In this document: positions 38,488-48,539 of the stretch, one piece after another
Layout of the letters: the number at the start of each line of letters is the position of its first letter
How positions within the stretch are numbered: the stretch's first letter is position 1
Origin: Burkholderiales bacterium
GTDB taxonomy: Bacteria > Pseudomonadota > Gammaproteobacteria > Burkholderiales > WYBJ01
Direction of reading: 5' to 3'
Length of the DNA: 64,000 nt
Assembly (NCBI GenBank): GCA_022841915.1
Contig: JALHQN010000018.1
Span: 1 to 64,000, forward strand
Position numbers and translations under genes: made by a program
The notes under the pieces: generated by a model
The model's database searches: none
The model's input: only the letters and a program-made list of their open reading frames with translations
Told to the model about the DNA's origin: nothing

Positions 38488-38907
38488 TCAGTTCGTCGGC
38501 CCTTGGGTGGCGAAAGTGATGCGGCTCAGATCCGCGAGACGGGCAGCCTCCATGACGTTGATCACGGACTGATGCGACGCATTGGCATCCGCATTGATGA
38601 CCACGACAGGTTCGTTGAGGCCGGCACTCGCGCGCCGAAGCTCCTGCGCGAAGTTCGCAACCGATCCGTATGCGACAGGCGTGCTGTTGATGACGTATTT
38701 GCCTTGCGCGTCGATGCCGATCTGTACTTCGTTGGCGCGCTCCTGGGGCTTGTTCGCTTCCGCCGTGGGGAGGTTGATCTTCATTTCGGAGAAACGCGTG
38801 AACGTGGTGGTCACCATCAGGAAGATGAGGATCACGAGCAACACGTCGATCATCGCGATCAGGTTGATCTCCGGCTCGTCCCTTTCCACGCCGCGTCGGA
38901 ATTCCAT
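38488..38907 (-). CDS. exbD: ExbD/TolR family biopolymer transport protein
   Basis: The 139-residue inner-membrane protein has a short cytoplasmic start, one membrane helix (EINLIAMIDVLLVILIFLMVTT, residues about 13-34) with the essential Asp in MIDVLLV, and a periplasmic domain. With the ExbB-like partner encoded 24 bases upstream it forms a proton-driven motor energising TonB or Tol. The placement before lpxK is common in betaproteobacteria. No tonB or tol genes are adjacent. Confidence 0.92.
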   Translation of the reverse strand: MEFRRGVERDEPEINLIAMIDVLLVILIFLMVTTTFTRFSEMKINLPTAEANKPQERANEVQIGIDAQGKYVINSTPVAYGSVANFAQELRRASAGLNEPVVVINADANASHQSVINVMEAARLADLSRITFATQGPTN

Positions 38908-38931
38908 GTCAGCCTCGCTTCGGCTCCCGGC

Positions 38932-39540
38932 TCAACTGGCGCGTGCGCCGTGCACGATATCCACCAGGCGGACCGCTTGTTGCTCCATGCTGATGACGAG
39001 CGCGTTCACTTTGGCTCGATAGTGGCGGTAGAAAATCATGCTTGGGATCGCAACCACCAGCCCGAAGGCGGTGTTGTACAGGGCGACCGAGATGCCGTAC
39101 GAGAGCTGAACCGGGTTGAATCCCGCCGGGGTGTGAGCGCTGAACATCTCGATCATGCCCACCGTGGTTCCGAACAGGCCGAGCAGCGGACTCATCGATG
39201 CAATCGTGCCGAGTGTGGTCAGAAATCGATCCAGGTCGTGCGCGATGCCTCGCCCTGTTTCCTCGATGGACTCCTTCATCACCTCGCGCGACGAGCGGGC
39301 ATTGCGCAAACCGGAGGCGAGGATCCGTGCCAGGGGCGACCCCTGGTTCAGGCGCGTGATGAGTTGCGCACTGGCGCCGGACTGCTGCATCTCCTGCACC
39401 ACTTGCGCCAACAGGTTGGGCGGAGCAACGACGCTATCGCGCAGAGACCAGGCCCGTTCGCCGATGATCGCCAGCGCGATGACCGAAGCGAAGATAAGCG
39501 GCCAAATGGGCCAACCTGCCGCCTGGATGATCTCCCACAC
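38932..39540 (-). CDS. exbB: MotA/TolQ/ExbB family proton channel protein
   Basis: The 202-residue protein has three membrane helices: WPIWPLIFASVIALAIIGERAW near the start, TLGTIASMSPLLGLFGTTVGMIEMF, and a third at LYNTAFGLVVAIPSMIFY. These are the TolQ/ExbB signatures. The frame runs open to 39765, but GTG 39540 aligns with the family N-terminus (VWEIIQAAGWPIWPL) and has GGGGACGG six bases upstream; the extra upstream codons cover DnaA-box-like repeats and are not protein-like. It heads the long minus-strand cluster to hppA. Confidence 0.92.
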   Translation of the reverse strand: MWEIIQAAGWPIWPLIFASVIALAIIGERAWSLRDSVVAPPNLLAQVVQEMQQSGASAQLITRLNQGSPLARILASGLRNARSSREVMKESIEETGRGIAHDLDRFLTTLGTIASMSPLLGLFGTTVGMIEMFSAHTPAGFNPVQLSYGISVALYNTAFGLVVAIPSMIFYRHYRAKVNALVISMEQQAVRLVDIVHGARAS

Positions 39541-39981
39541 GTCGCCGTCCCCATCAAAGGGGCGAACTTTAGCCTGCGCACCGAGGTTCGGCAACCTCTG
39601 GCGTTGCGGCTGGGTGTTTGCTGGACTGCACCCACGTTGTGCGCGCGGAGTCAACCGAGAATAGAGGGGTGTTTCATCCACAGTCTTTGTGGATAACTTT
39701 GTGGATAATTTGTAAAAAGAATAGCTAAGTGGAGTGCTACACAGCGTTTTTGGTGTGCGGGTCAAAATTTAATCGGAAAATATCTCTTGTAAAATCAATA
39801 TTTTGAAAAATCTCTCCTACGAGAGGCGATATCACTCGGCACGCTCGTTGCAATTTCTTGACAGGTGTGGATGAACCTGCTCCGCCGCATTCTGCGCAGC
39901 TTGGCGGGCCGTTCCCGGGGAACTTTTTCACGTGGCTGCGTACTCGTCGCCCTTTACGACCGGCCTCGCTACAATCGCTGG
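39541..39981. other. AT-rich divergent region between exbB and xseA with DnaA-box-like sites
   Basis: The 441-base gap includes about 120 bases (39709-39830) strikingly richer in A and T than the rest of the window. DnaA-box-like sequences lie on both sides of it (see the next entry). It also contains a CTCTC/GAGAG hairpin at 39812-39825 and TACAAT at 39970-39975, six bases before the xseA start codon. Both the exbB and xseA promoters must lie here. No gene is seen. Confidence 0.6.
39674..39874. promoter_or_regulatory. Cluster of DnaA-box-like sites
   Basis: Two perfect copies of TGTGGATAA (the complement of the TTATCCACA DnaA box) lie at 39688-39696 and 39700-39708, twelve bases apart. One-mismatch copies lie at 39674-39682 (TCATCCACA) and 39866-39874 (TGTGGATGA). 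The last is across the AT-rich segment from the others. Such an arrangement could bind DnaA for gene regulation, titration or, less likely, initiation. Confidence 0.5.
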
Positions 39982-41379
39982 GTGCCTACCGCAGATCTCC
40001 ACCCAGGCGCGGCTGTCCTCGGGGTCGCCGCGCTCAACAGACTGGCCCGCGACGTCTTGGAGCGGGCATTGCCGCTCATGTGGATTCGGGGCGAGGTTTC
40101 TAACTTCACCTGCGCCGCATCGGGACATTGCTACTTCACGCTCAAGGACGCGGGTGCGCAGGTGCGCTGTGCGATGTTCCGCAACCGTGCGAGGCTGCTC
40201 ACGTGGCAACTGACCAATGGCATGCAAGTGGAGGTGCGTGCGCTGGTCACGCTGTTCGAGGCGCGAGGCGAGTTCCAACTGAACGTGGAGGCAGTCCGGC
40301 GCGCGGGCGTGGGTGCGCTCTACGAAGCCTTCGAGCGTCTCAAGGTACGGCTCGCCGCGGAAGGATTGTTCGATAGCGAGCGCAAGCGCGGTTTGCCACG
40401 CCTTCCTCGCGCGATCGGCGTGGTCACCTCCCCGAAGGCGGCGGCGCTGCGAGATGTGCTGAGTGTCCTGGCTCGGCGCATGCCGAGCATCCCGGTCATC
40501 GTTTATCCCACCCCGGTCCAGGGGGAGGGGGCCGGTCTAAGCATCGCCCAAGCCATCGAGGCCGCATCGCGGCGCAAAGAGTGCGATGTGCTGATCCTTT
40601 GCCGAGGCGGCGGCAGTATCGAGGATCTATGGGCGTTCAACGAAGAGGGGGTCGCGCGAGCGATCCACGAGTGTGCCGTGCCCGTGGTGAGCGGCGTGGG
40701 CCACGAGACGGACTTCACGATCGCGGACTTCGTCGCCGATCTGCGAGCGCCGACGCCTTCCGCAGCGGCGGAGGCCGTGAGTCCGGATGGGCTTGCGCTG
40801 CGTGCGAGCGTCGGACAAATCGGCCAACGGCTGCGAAGGGCCTTGCTGCGGAACCTGGAGCGCCGGGGGCAGGCGCTCGATTACCTCGCGCGCCGCCTGG
40901 TCGATCCCCGCGAACGCATGCGAGCCGAGGGCCGGCATCTGCGTCAGATCGCCGTTCGTCTGGTCGCCTGCGGGAGCAAGGGGATCGAATCGAGACGCTG
41001 GGCCGTGTCCGATCTGGCCCGCAGGTTGAGCGCCGCGCGGCCCGATGCTGCTGGGCGGTTGGCGCATCTGCAGCAGATCGCTTGGCGACTGCAGACGGCG
41101 AGACGGGAGGATCTGCAGACGCGTGCAGTCCGGCTGACAGCGGCCGCGGCGCGCCTGGAGGCGTTGAATCCCCATGCGGTCCTCGAGCGCGGCTATGCCA
41201 TCGCTACCGATGGGGCAGGCCGCATCGTTCGTAATGCCGCCGGTCTTGCCGTCGGGGATCTTCTGCGTGTGCGTTTCGCGAGCGGCCAGGCCGAAACTCG
41301 GGTGCAGCGCCTGGACTCCGCGGGCAGCGAGAGCCCACTCGGGCCGCCTGCTACGGGCGCTCGATCCGAGCCTGGATGA
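39982..41379 (+). CDS. xseA: Exodeoxyribonuclease VII large subunit
   Basis: The 465-residue nuclease subunit degrades single-stranded DNA with XseB. It shows the N-terminal OB-fold ([27 protein letters not shown]), the catalytic core [67 protein letters not shown], a long coiled-coil middle and the C-terminal [20 protein letters not shown] 39982 gives the family length; TACAAT directly upstream would make a leaderless transcript. xseB is not in the window. Its end overlaps miaA by 29 bases in convergent direction. Confidence 0.95.
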   Translation: MPTADLHPGAAVLGVAALNRLARDVLERALPLMWIRGEVSNFTCAASGHCYFTLKDAGAQVRCAMFRNRARLLTWQLTNGMQVEVRALVTLFEARGEFQLNVEAVRRAGVGALYEAFERLKVRLAAEGLFDSERKRGLPRLPRAIGVVTSPKAAALRDVLSVLARRMPSIPVIVYPTPVQGEGAGLSIAQAIEAASRRKECDVLILCRGGGSIEDLWAFNEEGVARAIHECAVPVVSGVGHETDFTIADFVADLRAPTPSAAAEAVSPDGLALRASVGQIGQRLRRALLRNLERRGQALDYLARRLVDPRERMRAEGRHLRQIAVRLVACGSKGIESRRWAVSDLARRLSAARPDAAGRLAHLQQIAWRLQTARREDLQTRAVRLTAAAARLEALNPHAVLERGYAIATDGAGRIVRNAAGLAVGDLLRVRFASGQAETRVQRLDSAGSESPLGPPATGARSEPG

Positions 41380-42331
41380 ACCGGCTCGCCTCTTCGGCGA
41401 GGTCCTCTCGGGTGCAGTCGAACCAGGTGACGTTGCGCGTGGACCGCAGCCACGTCATCTGTCGCTTGGCCAGCTGACGAGTCGCGGCGACGCCTTTCTC
41501 CCGGAGCATGCCGAGCGCGTACTCTCCGTCGAGGTAACGCCATGTCTGGCGGTAACCGACGCAGCGCATCGAAGGCATGTCCGGATCGAGCGCATAGCTG
41601 CGGCGCAGCTTGCGCAGCTCGGAGATCAGGCCGAGCTCCAGCATGATTTCGAAGCGCTCGGCAATGCGTGCATGCAGCCATTGACGATTATCCGTGGCGA
41701 GCGCGATCGAACAGATGCGATAGGGCAGGTAGACGTACTTCGGCTTGCTCAGCAAGGCCGACATGCTCTTGCCCGTGATGTAATAGATCTCCAGCGCGCG
41801 TTGTATGCGTTGTGCATCATTGGGCTTGATGCGCGCGGCGGCCTCGTGATCTATCCTGGCAAGCTCGGCATGCAGTCCGGCCCAGCTTTTCTCCTCGGCC
41901 ATGGTGTCGATCACCAGGCGGATGGTCGGATCGGCCTCGGGCAGGTCGTTCAGCCCTTCGGTGAGCGCCTTGAAGTAGAGCATGGTGCCGCCCACGAGCA
42001 GCGGGATCTTGCCGCGCTCGGTGATCTCGCGCATCAGTGCCAGCGCGTCGTCCCGGAAGCGGGCGGCGGAGTACGATTCATGCGGCTCGACGATGTCGAT
42101 CAAATGGTGCGCAATGCGTTGGCGCTCTTCGGCGCTCGGCTTGGCTGTGCCGACGTCCATGTGTCGATAGATCTGGGCCGAATCCACGCTGACGATTTCG
42201 CAGTCGAACCGCTCGGCCAGTTCCAGAGCGAGGGCGCTCTTGCCGCTCGCGGTCGGCCCCATGAGCAGAATGGCCGGGGGAAGCTGGTCGGCATTGCGGC
42301 TGCGCAACGCGATGTTTTCCGGGGTGGACAA
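41351..42331 (-). CDS. miaA: tRNA dimethylallyltransferase
   Basis: The 326-residue enzyme adds a dimethylallyl group to A37 of tRNAs reading UNN codons. It has P-loop [15 protein letters not shown] (25-39), [55 protein letters not shown] and [16 protein letters not shown] near the C-terminus. Its gene follows mutL by 45 bases on the same strand, the usual proteobacterial pair (mutL-miaA). Its 3' end overlaps the 3' end of xseA. Confidence 0.96.
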   Translation of the reverse strand: MSTPENIALRSRNADQLPPAILLMGPTASGKSALALELAERFDCEIVSVDSAQIYRHMDVGTAKPSAEERQRIAHHLIDIVEPHESYSAARFRDDALALMREITERGKIPLLVGGTMLYFKALTEGLNDLPEADPTIRLVIDTMAEEKSWAGLHAELARIDHEAAARIKPNDAQRIQRALEIYYITGKSMSALLSKPKYVYLPYRICSIALATDNRQWLHARIAERFEIMLELGLISELRKLRRSYALDPDMPSMRCVGYRQTWRYLDGEYALGMLREKGVAATRQLAKRQMTWLRSTRNVTWFDCTREDLAEEASRFIQARIERP

Positions 42332-42376
42332 TACGCACGCGCTAGGGTTGTTGAGAAAGGGGCACGGGCGCTGCGG

Positions 42377-44188
42377 TCAGCGCCCGCGCATGAAACGGGC
42401 ATCGAGCTCGCCCAGCGATACCGCGAACCACGTCGGACGCCCGTGATTGCACTGATCCGAGCGCTCCGTCGCTTCCATTTCGCGCAGCAAGGCGTTCATC
42501 TCGGCGATGGTCAGGGCGCGATTGGCGCGAACGGCAGCATGACAGGCGAGTGTCGCGAGCAGTTCGTTGCGGCGTTCGGCGAGTATTCGCTCCGCGCCGT
42601 ACTCCCTCATTTCCCGCAGGACGTCCAGACCGAGGCGCTTGGCATCGGCATCGCGCAGCAGGGCCGGCACGGCCCGGACGGCGAGAGCGGCTGGCCCGAC
42701 GACGGCAATTTCGAATCCGACTCTACGCAGCGCCTCGGCATGTTCTTCGGCCGCCGCGACGTCGAGTGCATCGGCTGCGAAGGCTACCGGAACGAGCAGT
42801 TGTTGCACGGCAATCGCCCCTTCGTCCAGGGTCTTCTTCAGGCGTTCGTAGACGATGCGCTCGTGCGCGGCATGCATATCGACCACGACTAGACCCGAGC
42901 GATTTTGCGCGAGGATGTAGACGCCGGCCAGTTGTGCGAGTGCGAAGCCGAGGGGAGGGATCTCCGGGTCGAAGGCCGTTGTCTGTGTGCGGGGAGGCTC
43001 GGCGAGTGCACCGAGCATGGTCGCGTAGGCTTCGGCGGGCTGCGCCACGCCCAGGGACAGCGCGCCTTGATGCGCAGGCCTGTGGCCCCGCCCAATCTCG
43101 CCGTTCGAGGAGACGCCGTAAGGCCGCAGCGGCGTTGTCGGCACAGTGAACGCCGGGCGCGGGTCGGCGGCCGCAGCGTCCGTCGCGACGCCGGTTTGGG
43201 CCGTGGGTGCGGACAGGGCTCGCTGGATCGCGTGCAGCACGAACTGGTGGATGGCGCGGCCGTCTCGGAATCTCACCTCGACCTTGCTCGGGTGCACATT
43301 CACGTCCACGGCCGCCGGGGGCAGATCCAGGGCGACGACGTAAGCCGGTTGGCGGTCGTGGTGCAAGACGTCCTGATACGCTTGGCGCAGCGCGTGAGAA
43401 AGCAGCCGGTCGCGCACGAAGCGTCCGTTGACGTAGAAGTACTGAACGTCTCGAGTTGACCGAGAATACGTCGGTTGGGCGATCACGCCGTACAGGCGCA
43501 AACCCGCTGCGGATTCATCGAGCGCGAGCGTGGCCTGGTAGAAATCTTCGCCGAGAAGCGCACGTACGCGATCGACGTAGCCGTGCGGCTTGACGTGCCA
43601 GCGGATGCGACCGTTATGGGTGAGCGTGAAGGCCACGTCGGGGCGGGCTAGCGTGATTCGGCGGAAAGCTTCCTCGCAGTGACCGTATTCGGTGGCTTCC
43701 GACTTCAGAAACTTCCGCCGCGCAGGCGTGTTGAAGTAAAGATCCGCCACCTCGATGGTCGTGCCGGCTGCCTGCGACGAGGGCGCCGGTTCGCCTAGCA
43801 AGCCGCCTTCGCATTCGATCCGCCACCCATGCGGCTGATCGGTTCGTCTCGAGGACAGAGACACGCGCGCGACGGCACCGATACTGGCCAGGGCTTCGCC
43901 GCGAAACCCCAGACTCGCCACCTGTTCGAGATCGTCGAGCGATGCGATCTTGCTCGTTGCGTGTCGCGCAAGCGCCAGGGAAAGTTCGGCGCGCTCTATC
44001 CCAGCGCCGTCGTCGGACACCCGGATGAGTTGCATGCCGCCGCTGACGAGTTCCACGCGTATGTCGCGCGCGCCCGCATCGAGACTGTTCTCGAGCAGTT
44101 CCTTCAGGGCGGACGCAGGTCGATCGACCACCTCACCGGCAGCGATCTGGTTGACGAGATTATCCGGCAGGACGCGGATAGCAGACAT
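42377..44188 (-). CDS. mutL: DNA mismatch repair protein MutL, endonuclease type
   Basis: The 603-residue protein has the GHKL ATPase motifs ELLENSLDAGA, VSDDGAGI and SLGFRGEALASIGAVARVSL, then the linker and a C-terminal dimerisation domain. DMHAAHERIVYE at 437-448 fits the DQHA(X)2E(X)4E endonuclease motif with Gln replaced by Met. ACHAAVRANRALT and CNHGRPTWF are the other metal-site motifs. MutL therefore probably nicks DNA itself, as in bacteria without MutH. ATG 44188 is preferred to TTG 44194. TATAAT at 44196-44201 (minus strand) stands only seven bases before the ATG. Confidence 0.95.
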   Translation of the reverse strand: MSAIRVLPDNLVNQIAAGEVVDRPASALKELLENSLDAGARDIRVELVSGGMQLIRVSDDGAGIERAELSLALARHATSKIASLDDLEQVASLGFRGEALASIGAVARVSLSSRRTDQPHGWRIECEGGLLGEPAPSSQAAGTTIEVADLYFNTPARRKFLKSEATEYGHCEEAFRRITLARPDVAFTLTHNGRIRWHVKPHGYVDRVRALLGEDFYQATLALDESAAGLRLYGVIAQPTYSRSTRDVQYFYVNGRFVRDRLLSHALRQAYQDVLHHDRQPAYVVALDLPPAAVDVNVHPSKVEVRFRDGRAIHQFVLHAIQRALSAPTAQTGVATDAAAADPRPAFTVPTTPLRPYGVSSNGEIGRGHRPAHQGALSLGVAQPAEAYATMLGALAEPPRTQTTAFDPEIPPLGFALAQLAGVYILAQNRSGLVVVDMHAAHERIVYERLKKTLDEGAIAVQQLLVPVAFAADALDVAAAEEHAEALRRVGFEIAVVGPAALAVRAVPALLRDADAKRLGLDVLREMREYGAERILAERRNELLATLACHAAVRANRALTIAEMNALLREMEATERSDQCNHGRPTWFAVSLGELDARFMRGR

Positions 44189-44254
44189 CGACAAAATTAT
44201 AGCCTCGATTCTTGTGAGCGGCGCTTGCGCGCTGCCGCATGCTCAATGTGTATT

Positions 44255-44279
44255 CGACGTTAACGTCGGGGCAATTGCC
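44255..44279. promoter_or_regulatory. Two adjacent perfect palindromes
   Basis: CGACGTTAACGTCG (44255-44268, 14 bases) and GGCAATTGCC (44270-44279, 10 bases) are both perfect palindromes and stand one base apart. They are 67-91 bases from the mutL start and upstream of the pntA promoter, a place suited to an operator or activator site. The binding factors are unknown. Confidence 0.45.
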
Positions 44280-44314
44280 GTCGCCGGAGTGAGAGCGTCC
44301 GTATTCCGACGAAC

Positions 44315-44343
44315 TTGGATGCCTCATTTGCAGGGGGTACAAT
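44315..44343 (+). promoter_or_regulatory. Putative sigma-70 promoter of pntAB
   Basis: TTGGAT at 44315-44320 and TACAAT at 44338-44343 are separated by 17 bases, an ideal spacing, with four and five matches to the consensus hexamers. Transcription would begin near 44350, leaving a leader of about 215 bases before pntA. Confidence 0.5.
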
Positions 44344-44566
44344 CAATGCAGATCGTCGCTACCAAGGGATTTCGCACACTTTGATCGAAGTCAACGTCCA
44401 GCGTTCGCACAGCGGATAACTTGCACGTCACGCGCGACATGCTCGATCGCTCTGGCTTCAGATCGGCACTCATATCATACCGTTTGCTTCCGCGCTGCCT
44501 GGATCGACAGGCGGCGGCGCTGCGACTCGGCTCACGACAACCACGAACCATCCAAAGGTAGGAGTC

Positions 44567-46156
44567 ATGCCCCAGGTTATTGGCGTACCAAGAGAGACAG
44601 CGGCTGGCGAGAAGCGTGTGGCCACCGTGCCGGAAGTCGTGGAAAAACTGATCAAGCTCGGCTTTCATGTGCGGGTGGAAGCGGGCGCCGGTGCCGAGGC
44701 GAATTTCAGCGACGAAGCGTACCAGGCGGCGGGTGCGCGGATCGTGGCTGGCGCAGCCGAACTGTGGGCGGGCTCGGATATCGTATTCAAGGTGCGCGGG
44801 CCGACCGCCGACGAGATTGCACTCATGCACGAGGGCGCGACGCTGGTCAGTTTCATCTGGCCTGCGCAGAACGCCGAACTGCTCGAGGCGCTGGCCGCGA
44901 AGAAGGTCACCGTGCTCGCGATGGACAGCGTGCCGCGCATATCGCGCGCGCAGAAGCTCGACGCATTGTCCTCGATGGCCAATATCGCCGGGTATCGGGC
45001 GGTGATCGAAGCCGCGCATCAGTTCGGACGTTTCTTCACCGGCCAGATCACCGCTGCCGGCAAGGTGCCTCCAGCCAAGGTGTTCGTGGTCGGCGCGGGC
45101 GTGGCGGGTCTCGCGGCCATTGGCACCGCCTCCGGGCTGGGTGCGATCGTCCGCGCGAACGACACCCGTCCCGAAGTGGCCGATCAGGTCAAGTCGATGG
45201 GCGCGGAGTTCATCGGGGTCGACTACCAGGAGGAAGGCGCCGGCGTGGGGGGCTATGCCCGAGTGATGAGCGAGGGTTTTCTCAAAGCTCAGGCCGAGGT
45301 CTACGCCAAGCAGGCGCGCGAGGTCGACATCATCATCACCACGGCGCTCATTCCCGGGCGCCCGGCGCCGCGGCTCATCACCGCCGATATGGTGCGCTCC
45401 ATGAAGCCCGGAAGCGTCGTCGTCGACATGGCTGCCGAGCAGGGGGGCAACTGCGAATTCACCGTGCCTAACGAAGTGACGGTCAAGCATGGCGTCACCA
45501 TCATCGGCTACACGGATCTGCCGAGCCGGCTGGCGAAGCAATCGAGCACCTTGTATGCGAACAACCTGTTTCGCTTGACCGAGGAGCTGTGCAAGACCAA
45601 GGACGGCGTCATCGACGTCAACATGGACGACGAGGTGATCCGGGGCACGACGGTGGTCAAGGCGGGCGAAATCACCTGGCCGCCCCCCGCGCCCAAACTC
45701 TCGGCAGCGCCGCCGGCGGCTGCCAAATCCGCGCCGACGCCCAACAAGCAGTCATCCGGGCACGGCCATGGCGGGCGGGCGGAGCAGTCGTCGAGCGTGG
45801 CGACCGTCATCTTGTTCGCTGTTGCCGCGATTGCGTTCTGGTTCATCGGCGCCTACGCGCCGGCTGCGTTTCTCGGCCACTTCACGGTGTTCGTGCTGGC
45901 ATGCTTCGTCGGCTACATGGTGGTGTGGAACGTGACCCCCGCCTTGCACACGCCCTTGATGAGCGTCACCAATGCGATCAGCAGCATCATCGCCATCGGT
46001 GCGCTGGTGCAGATTGCCCCACCCGTGGATCCTGGCGTCGCCCGGCCCGAGGAGTGGATACGCTGGCTCGCGGTTGCGGGCGTCGCGCTGACCACCGTCA
46101 ACATGTTCGGCGGCTTTGCCGTGACGCAGCGCATGCTCGCGATGTTCCGAAAATAG
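44567..46156 (+). CDS. pntA: NAD(P) transhydrogenase subunit alpha
   Basis: The 529-residue subunit holds the NAD(H)-binding domain I and the first part of the membrane domain in one chain. It shows [18 protein letters not shown], the Rossmann segment [44 protein letters not shown], a Pro/Ala-rich linker with a His/Gly stretch (about 385-405), and four membrane helices at the C-terminus. With PntB it uses the proton gradient to drive NADPH formation from NADH. The single-chain alpha is the E. coli-like arrangement. AAAGGTAGGAGT precedes the ATG. Confidence 0.96.
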   Translation: MPQVIGVPRETAAGEKRVATVPEVVEKLIKLGFHVRVEAGAGAEANFSDEAYQAAGARIVAGAAELWAGSDIVFKVRGPTADEIALMHEGATLVSFIWPAQNAELLEALAAKKVTVLAMDSVPRISRAQKLDALSSMANIAGYRAVIEAAHQFGRFFTGQITAAGKVPPAKVFVVGAGVAGLAAIGTASGLGAIVRANDTRPEVADQVKSMGAEFIGVDYQEEGAGVGGYARVMSEGFLKAQAEVYAKQAREVDIIITTALIPGRPAPRLITADMVRSMKPGSVVVDMAAEQGGNCEFTVPNEVTVKHGVTIIGYTDLPSRLAKQSSTLYANNLFRLTEELCKTKDGVIDVNMDDEVIRGTTVVKAGEITWPPPAPKLSAAPPAAAKSAPTPNKQSSGHGHGGRAEQSSSVATVILFAVAAIAFWFIGAYAPAAFLGHFTVFVLACFVGYMVVWNVTPALHTPLMSVTNAISSIIAIGALVQIAPPVDPGVARPEEWIRWLAVAGVALTTVNMFGGFAVTQRMLAMFRK

Positions 46157-46167
46157 GGTAGAACAAT

Positions 46168-47583
46168 ATGTCCGAGGGTCTGGCAACTGTCTCCTACATC
46201 GGAGCGATGATTCTTTTCATCCTGAGTCTCGGGGGGCTGTCTCACCCCGAGACGGCGCGTCGCGGCAATCTTTACGGCATGATAGGCATGGCGATTGCCG
46301 TGCTTGCGACTGTGTTCGGTCCGCGCGTATCCACAGCCGGCATTCCATGGATCATCGCTGCCATGGTCGTGGGCGGCAGCATCGGCATCTATGCATCTCG
46401 GGTCGTCAAGATGACCCAGATGCCGGAACTCGTCGCGCTGATGCACAGCCTGGTGGGTCTTGCCGCCATGCTGGTCGGTTTCGCCACTTACATCGATCCG
46501 GCAGCGTCTTCGCATATGACGGGGGCTGAGAAGGTCATCCACGAAGTCGAGATTTACGTCGGCATCCTGATCGGAGCGGTGACGTTTTCCGGTTCGGTCA
46601 TCGCCTTCTGCAAGTTGTCGGGCAAGATCGGAGGCAGTCCTCTGCTGCTGCCGGCTCGGCATTGGCTCAATCTGGCCGGGCTGCTGGTGGTGCTCTGGTT
46701 CGGACGCGAGTTCCTGATCGCCGATTCGGTCGACGCCGGCATGACCGCCCTCATCGTCATGACGATCATCGCCCTCCTGTTCGGCATTCACATGGTGATG
46801 GCGATCGGCGGGGCCGACATGCCCGTGGTCGTCTCGATGTTGAACAGCTACTCGGGTTGGGCGGCCGCGGCGACCGGCTTCATGCTCTCTAACGACCTTT
46901 TGATCGTAACCGGCGCGCTAGTCGGGTCGAGCGGCGCCATTCTCTCCTACATCATGTGCCGCGCGATGAATCGACACTTCATCAGCGTCATCGCGGGCGG
47001 ATTCGGCACCGGCGGCGCTCCCGCGCCGGCAGCCGGCGCAGCACAGCCTGCAGGAGAAGTGCTGCCGATCCTGCCGGCCGAGACGGCCGAATTGCTGCGT
47101 GACGCGAAGCACGTGATCATCGTTCCGGGTTACGGCATGGCGGTCGCGCAGGCACAGCACACGGTGTTCGAGATCACGCGCTTGCTGCGTGAGGCGGGCG
47201 TCGACGTCCGTTTCGGGATCCACCCTGTGGCAGGGCGCATGCCCGGGCACATGAACGTACTCCTGGCCGAGGCCAAGGTGCCCTACGACATCGTGCTCGA
47301 GATGGACGAACTCAACGAGGACTTTCCCGATACGGACGTCGCCATGGTCATCGGCGCCAATGACATCGTCAATCCGGCGGCCCAGGACGACCCGAGCAGT
47401 CCCATTGCCGGCATGCCCGTGCTGGAGGTTTGGAAGGCGAAGACGTCCATCGTGATGAAGCGCAGCATGGCATCGGGCTACGCGGGTGTGGACAATCCGC
47501 TTTTCTACAAGGACAACAATCGGATGTTGTTCGGCGATGCGAAGAAGATGCTCGACGAGGTCTTGGTGGCGCTCAAGGCCTGA
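46168..47583 (+). CDS. pntB: NAD(P) transhydrogenase subunit beta
   Basis: The 471-residue subunit has the remaining membrane helices ([31 protein letters not shown] at the start) and the NADP(H)-binding domain [85 protein letters not shown] and [24 protein letters not shown]. It begins 11 bases after pntA and completes the functional pair. Confidence 0.97.
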   Translation: MSEGLATVSYIGAMILFILSLGGLSHPETARRGNLYGMIGMAIAVLATVFGPRVSTAGIPWIIAAMVVGGSIGIYASRVVKMTQMPELVALMHSLVGLAAMLVGFATYIDPAASSHMTGAEKVIHEVEIYVGILIGAVTFSGSVIAFCKLSGKIGGSPLLLPARHWLNLAGLLVVLWFGREFLIADSVDAGMTALIVMTIIALLFGIHMVMAIGGADMPVVVSMLNSYSGWAAAATGFMLSNDLLIVTGALVGSSGAILSYIMCRAMNRHFISVIAGGFGTGGAPAPAAGAAQPAGEVLPILPAETAELLRDAKHVIIVPGYGMAVAQAQHTVFEITRLLREAGVDVRFGIHPVAGRMPGHMNVLLAEAKVPYDIVLEMDELNEDFPDTDVAMVIGANDIVNPAAQDDPSSPIAGMPVLEVWKAKTSIVMKRSMASGYAGVDNPLFYKDNNRMLFGDAKKMLDEVLVALKA

Positions 47584-47640
47584 GCGCCACGCTGCGACCC
47601 GGGAGGCTAGGGGCGACCACCTGAGCAGGTGTACTAGGCG

Positions 47641-48441
47641 TTAGCGAGCGCCGGGTTCGGGCGGCGCAGGAGCGAGCGAGATGCGCTGGTGTTCGGCGAC
47701 GGTCATGAAGGCGATATCGCCGTAATAGGCTTCGGCCGTGGCGCCGGTGTTGTCTGTGTCCGTCATGATCGATATGGCCTTGATGCGTCCGGGCGAGCCG
47801 CCGAAGGCGCGCTTGTAGTCCTCGTACACGTTGCGCGCTTCCAGCTTCCAGGCCCCGGTTCGCGCCGATCCGCTTTCCGCCACGATCATCTGGATCCGCT
47901 CGGTGTGCGGATTGGGGATCACAGTGCCCTGAGGGGCTTGGTTCTCCCAGATGTACATGAGCGTGGCGTAGGGTAGTTGATGGCCGGTGATGGCCCGGAC
48001 GCGATCGAAGAACAGCCGGTCCTCCAGCGGCAAGGCGCTGATGTCGCCTTCGAAAGAGACGACGAGTCGCACGGGAGCATCTTCGGCGTTGCGTCGTGCG
48101 TTGTTCGCGCCCTCGATCAATCGGGGCACTTTCCAGCGCCATTGCAGGATCGGTGTTTGGCGCGGATCGAGGTCCAGCGGATGCGCCAGTCCCGAGGCCG
48201 ATGCTGCCGACATGGCCTTGATCACGACGACGCCGTTGTAGTCGACCAGTTCGTACGAGGTTGGTCGCTTCAGCTTGGACAAGCGCCACGGCTTCCACCC
48301 GCCGGGCAGGTCGCCGTTCGGCTGCGCCAGGGAGAAGGCTGCCACCGTTCGTGCCGTGGGTCGTTCGGCTTCCGGCAGGCTTGCGCATCCTCCGAGCAGC
48401 AGTGCGCCGAGCAGGCCGAAAAGTCCCGCACTCCATTTCAT
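47641..48441 (-). CDS. DUF3047 family predicted lipoprotein
   Basis: The 266-residue protein begins MKWSAGLFGLLGALLLGGCAS, a lipoprotein signal with lipobox LGGC. The body matches the DUF3047 family as I know it: WKPWRLSKLKRPTSYELV, SASGLAHPLDLDPRQTPILQWRWKV, NNARRNAEDAPVRLVVSFEGD, YATLMYIWENQAP, MTDTDNTGATAEAYYGDI. The function is unknown; the fold is probably a beta-sandwich acting in the envelope. It converges with pntB. Confidence 0.85.
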   Translation of the reverse strand: MKWSAGLFGLLGALLLGGCASLPEAERPTARTVAAFSLAQPNGDLPGGWKPWRLSKLKRPTSYELVDYNGVVVIKAMSAASASGLAHPLDLDPRQTPILQWRWKVPRLIEGANNARRNAEDAPVRLVVSFEGDISALPLEDRLFFDRVRAITGHQLPYATLMYIWENQAPQGTVIPNPHTERIQMIVAESGSARTGAWKLEARNVYEDYKRAFGGSPGRIKAISIMTDTDNTGATAEAYYGDIAFMTVAEHQRISLAPAPPEPGAR

Positions 48442-48539
48442 GACAGATGCCCAAAGTCGGAATGAATGGGCAGAAAACTATCAGAAAGGAAACAGGTTGC
48501 AAATATCCGTTTCCCGATCCGTAGGGGTGGATCGAGCGA

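Larger units (their letters stand above)
44189..44566. other. Divergent mutL-pntA intergenic region
   Basis: The 378-base gap carries two perfect palindromes and a plausible pntA promoter, listed separately. No gene is recognised; a 12-codon ATG frame at 44346-44384 is too close to the -10 to be a leader peptide of that promoter. The mutL -10-like TATAAT lies at its left edge. Confidence 0.55.

Noticed and set aside
44346-44384. 12-codon ATG frame as a pntA leader peptide
   Set aside because: The ATG starts three bases after the -10 and would not be on the transcript; no ribosome-binding site.
47618-47631. CACCTG/CAGGTG hairpin between pntB and the DUF3047 gene
   Set aside because: A six-base stem with a two-base loop and no T-tract is too weak to call a terminator.
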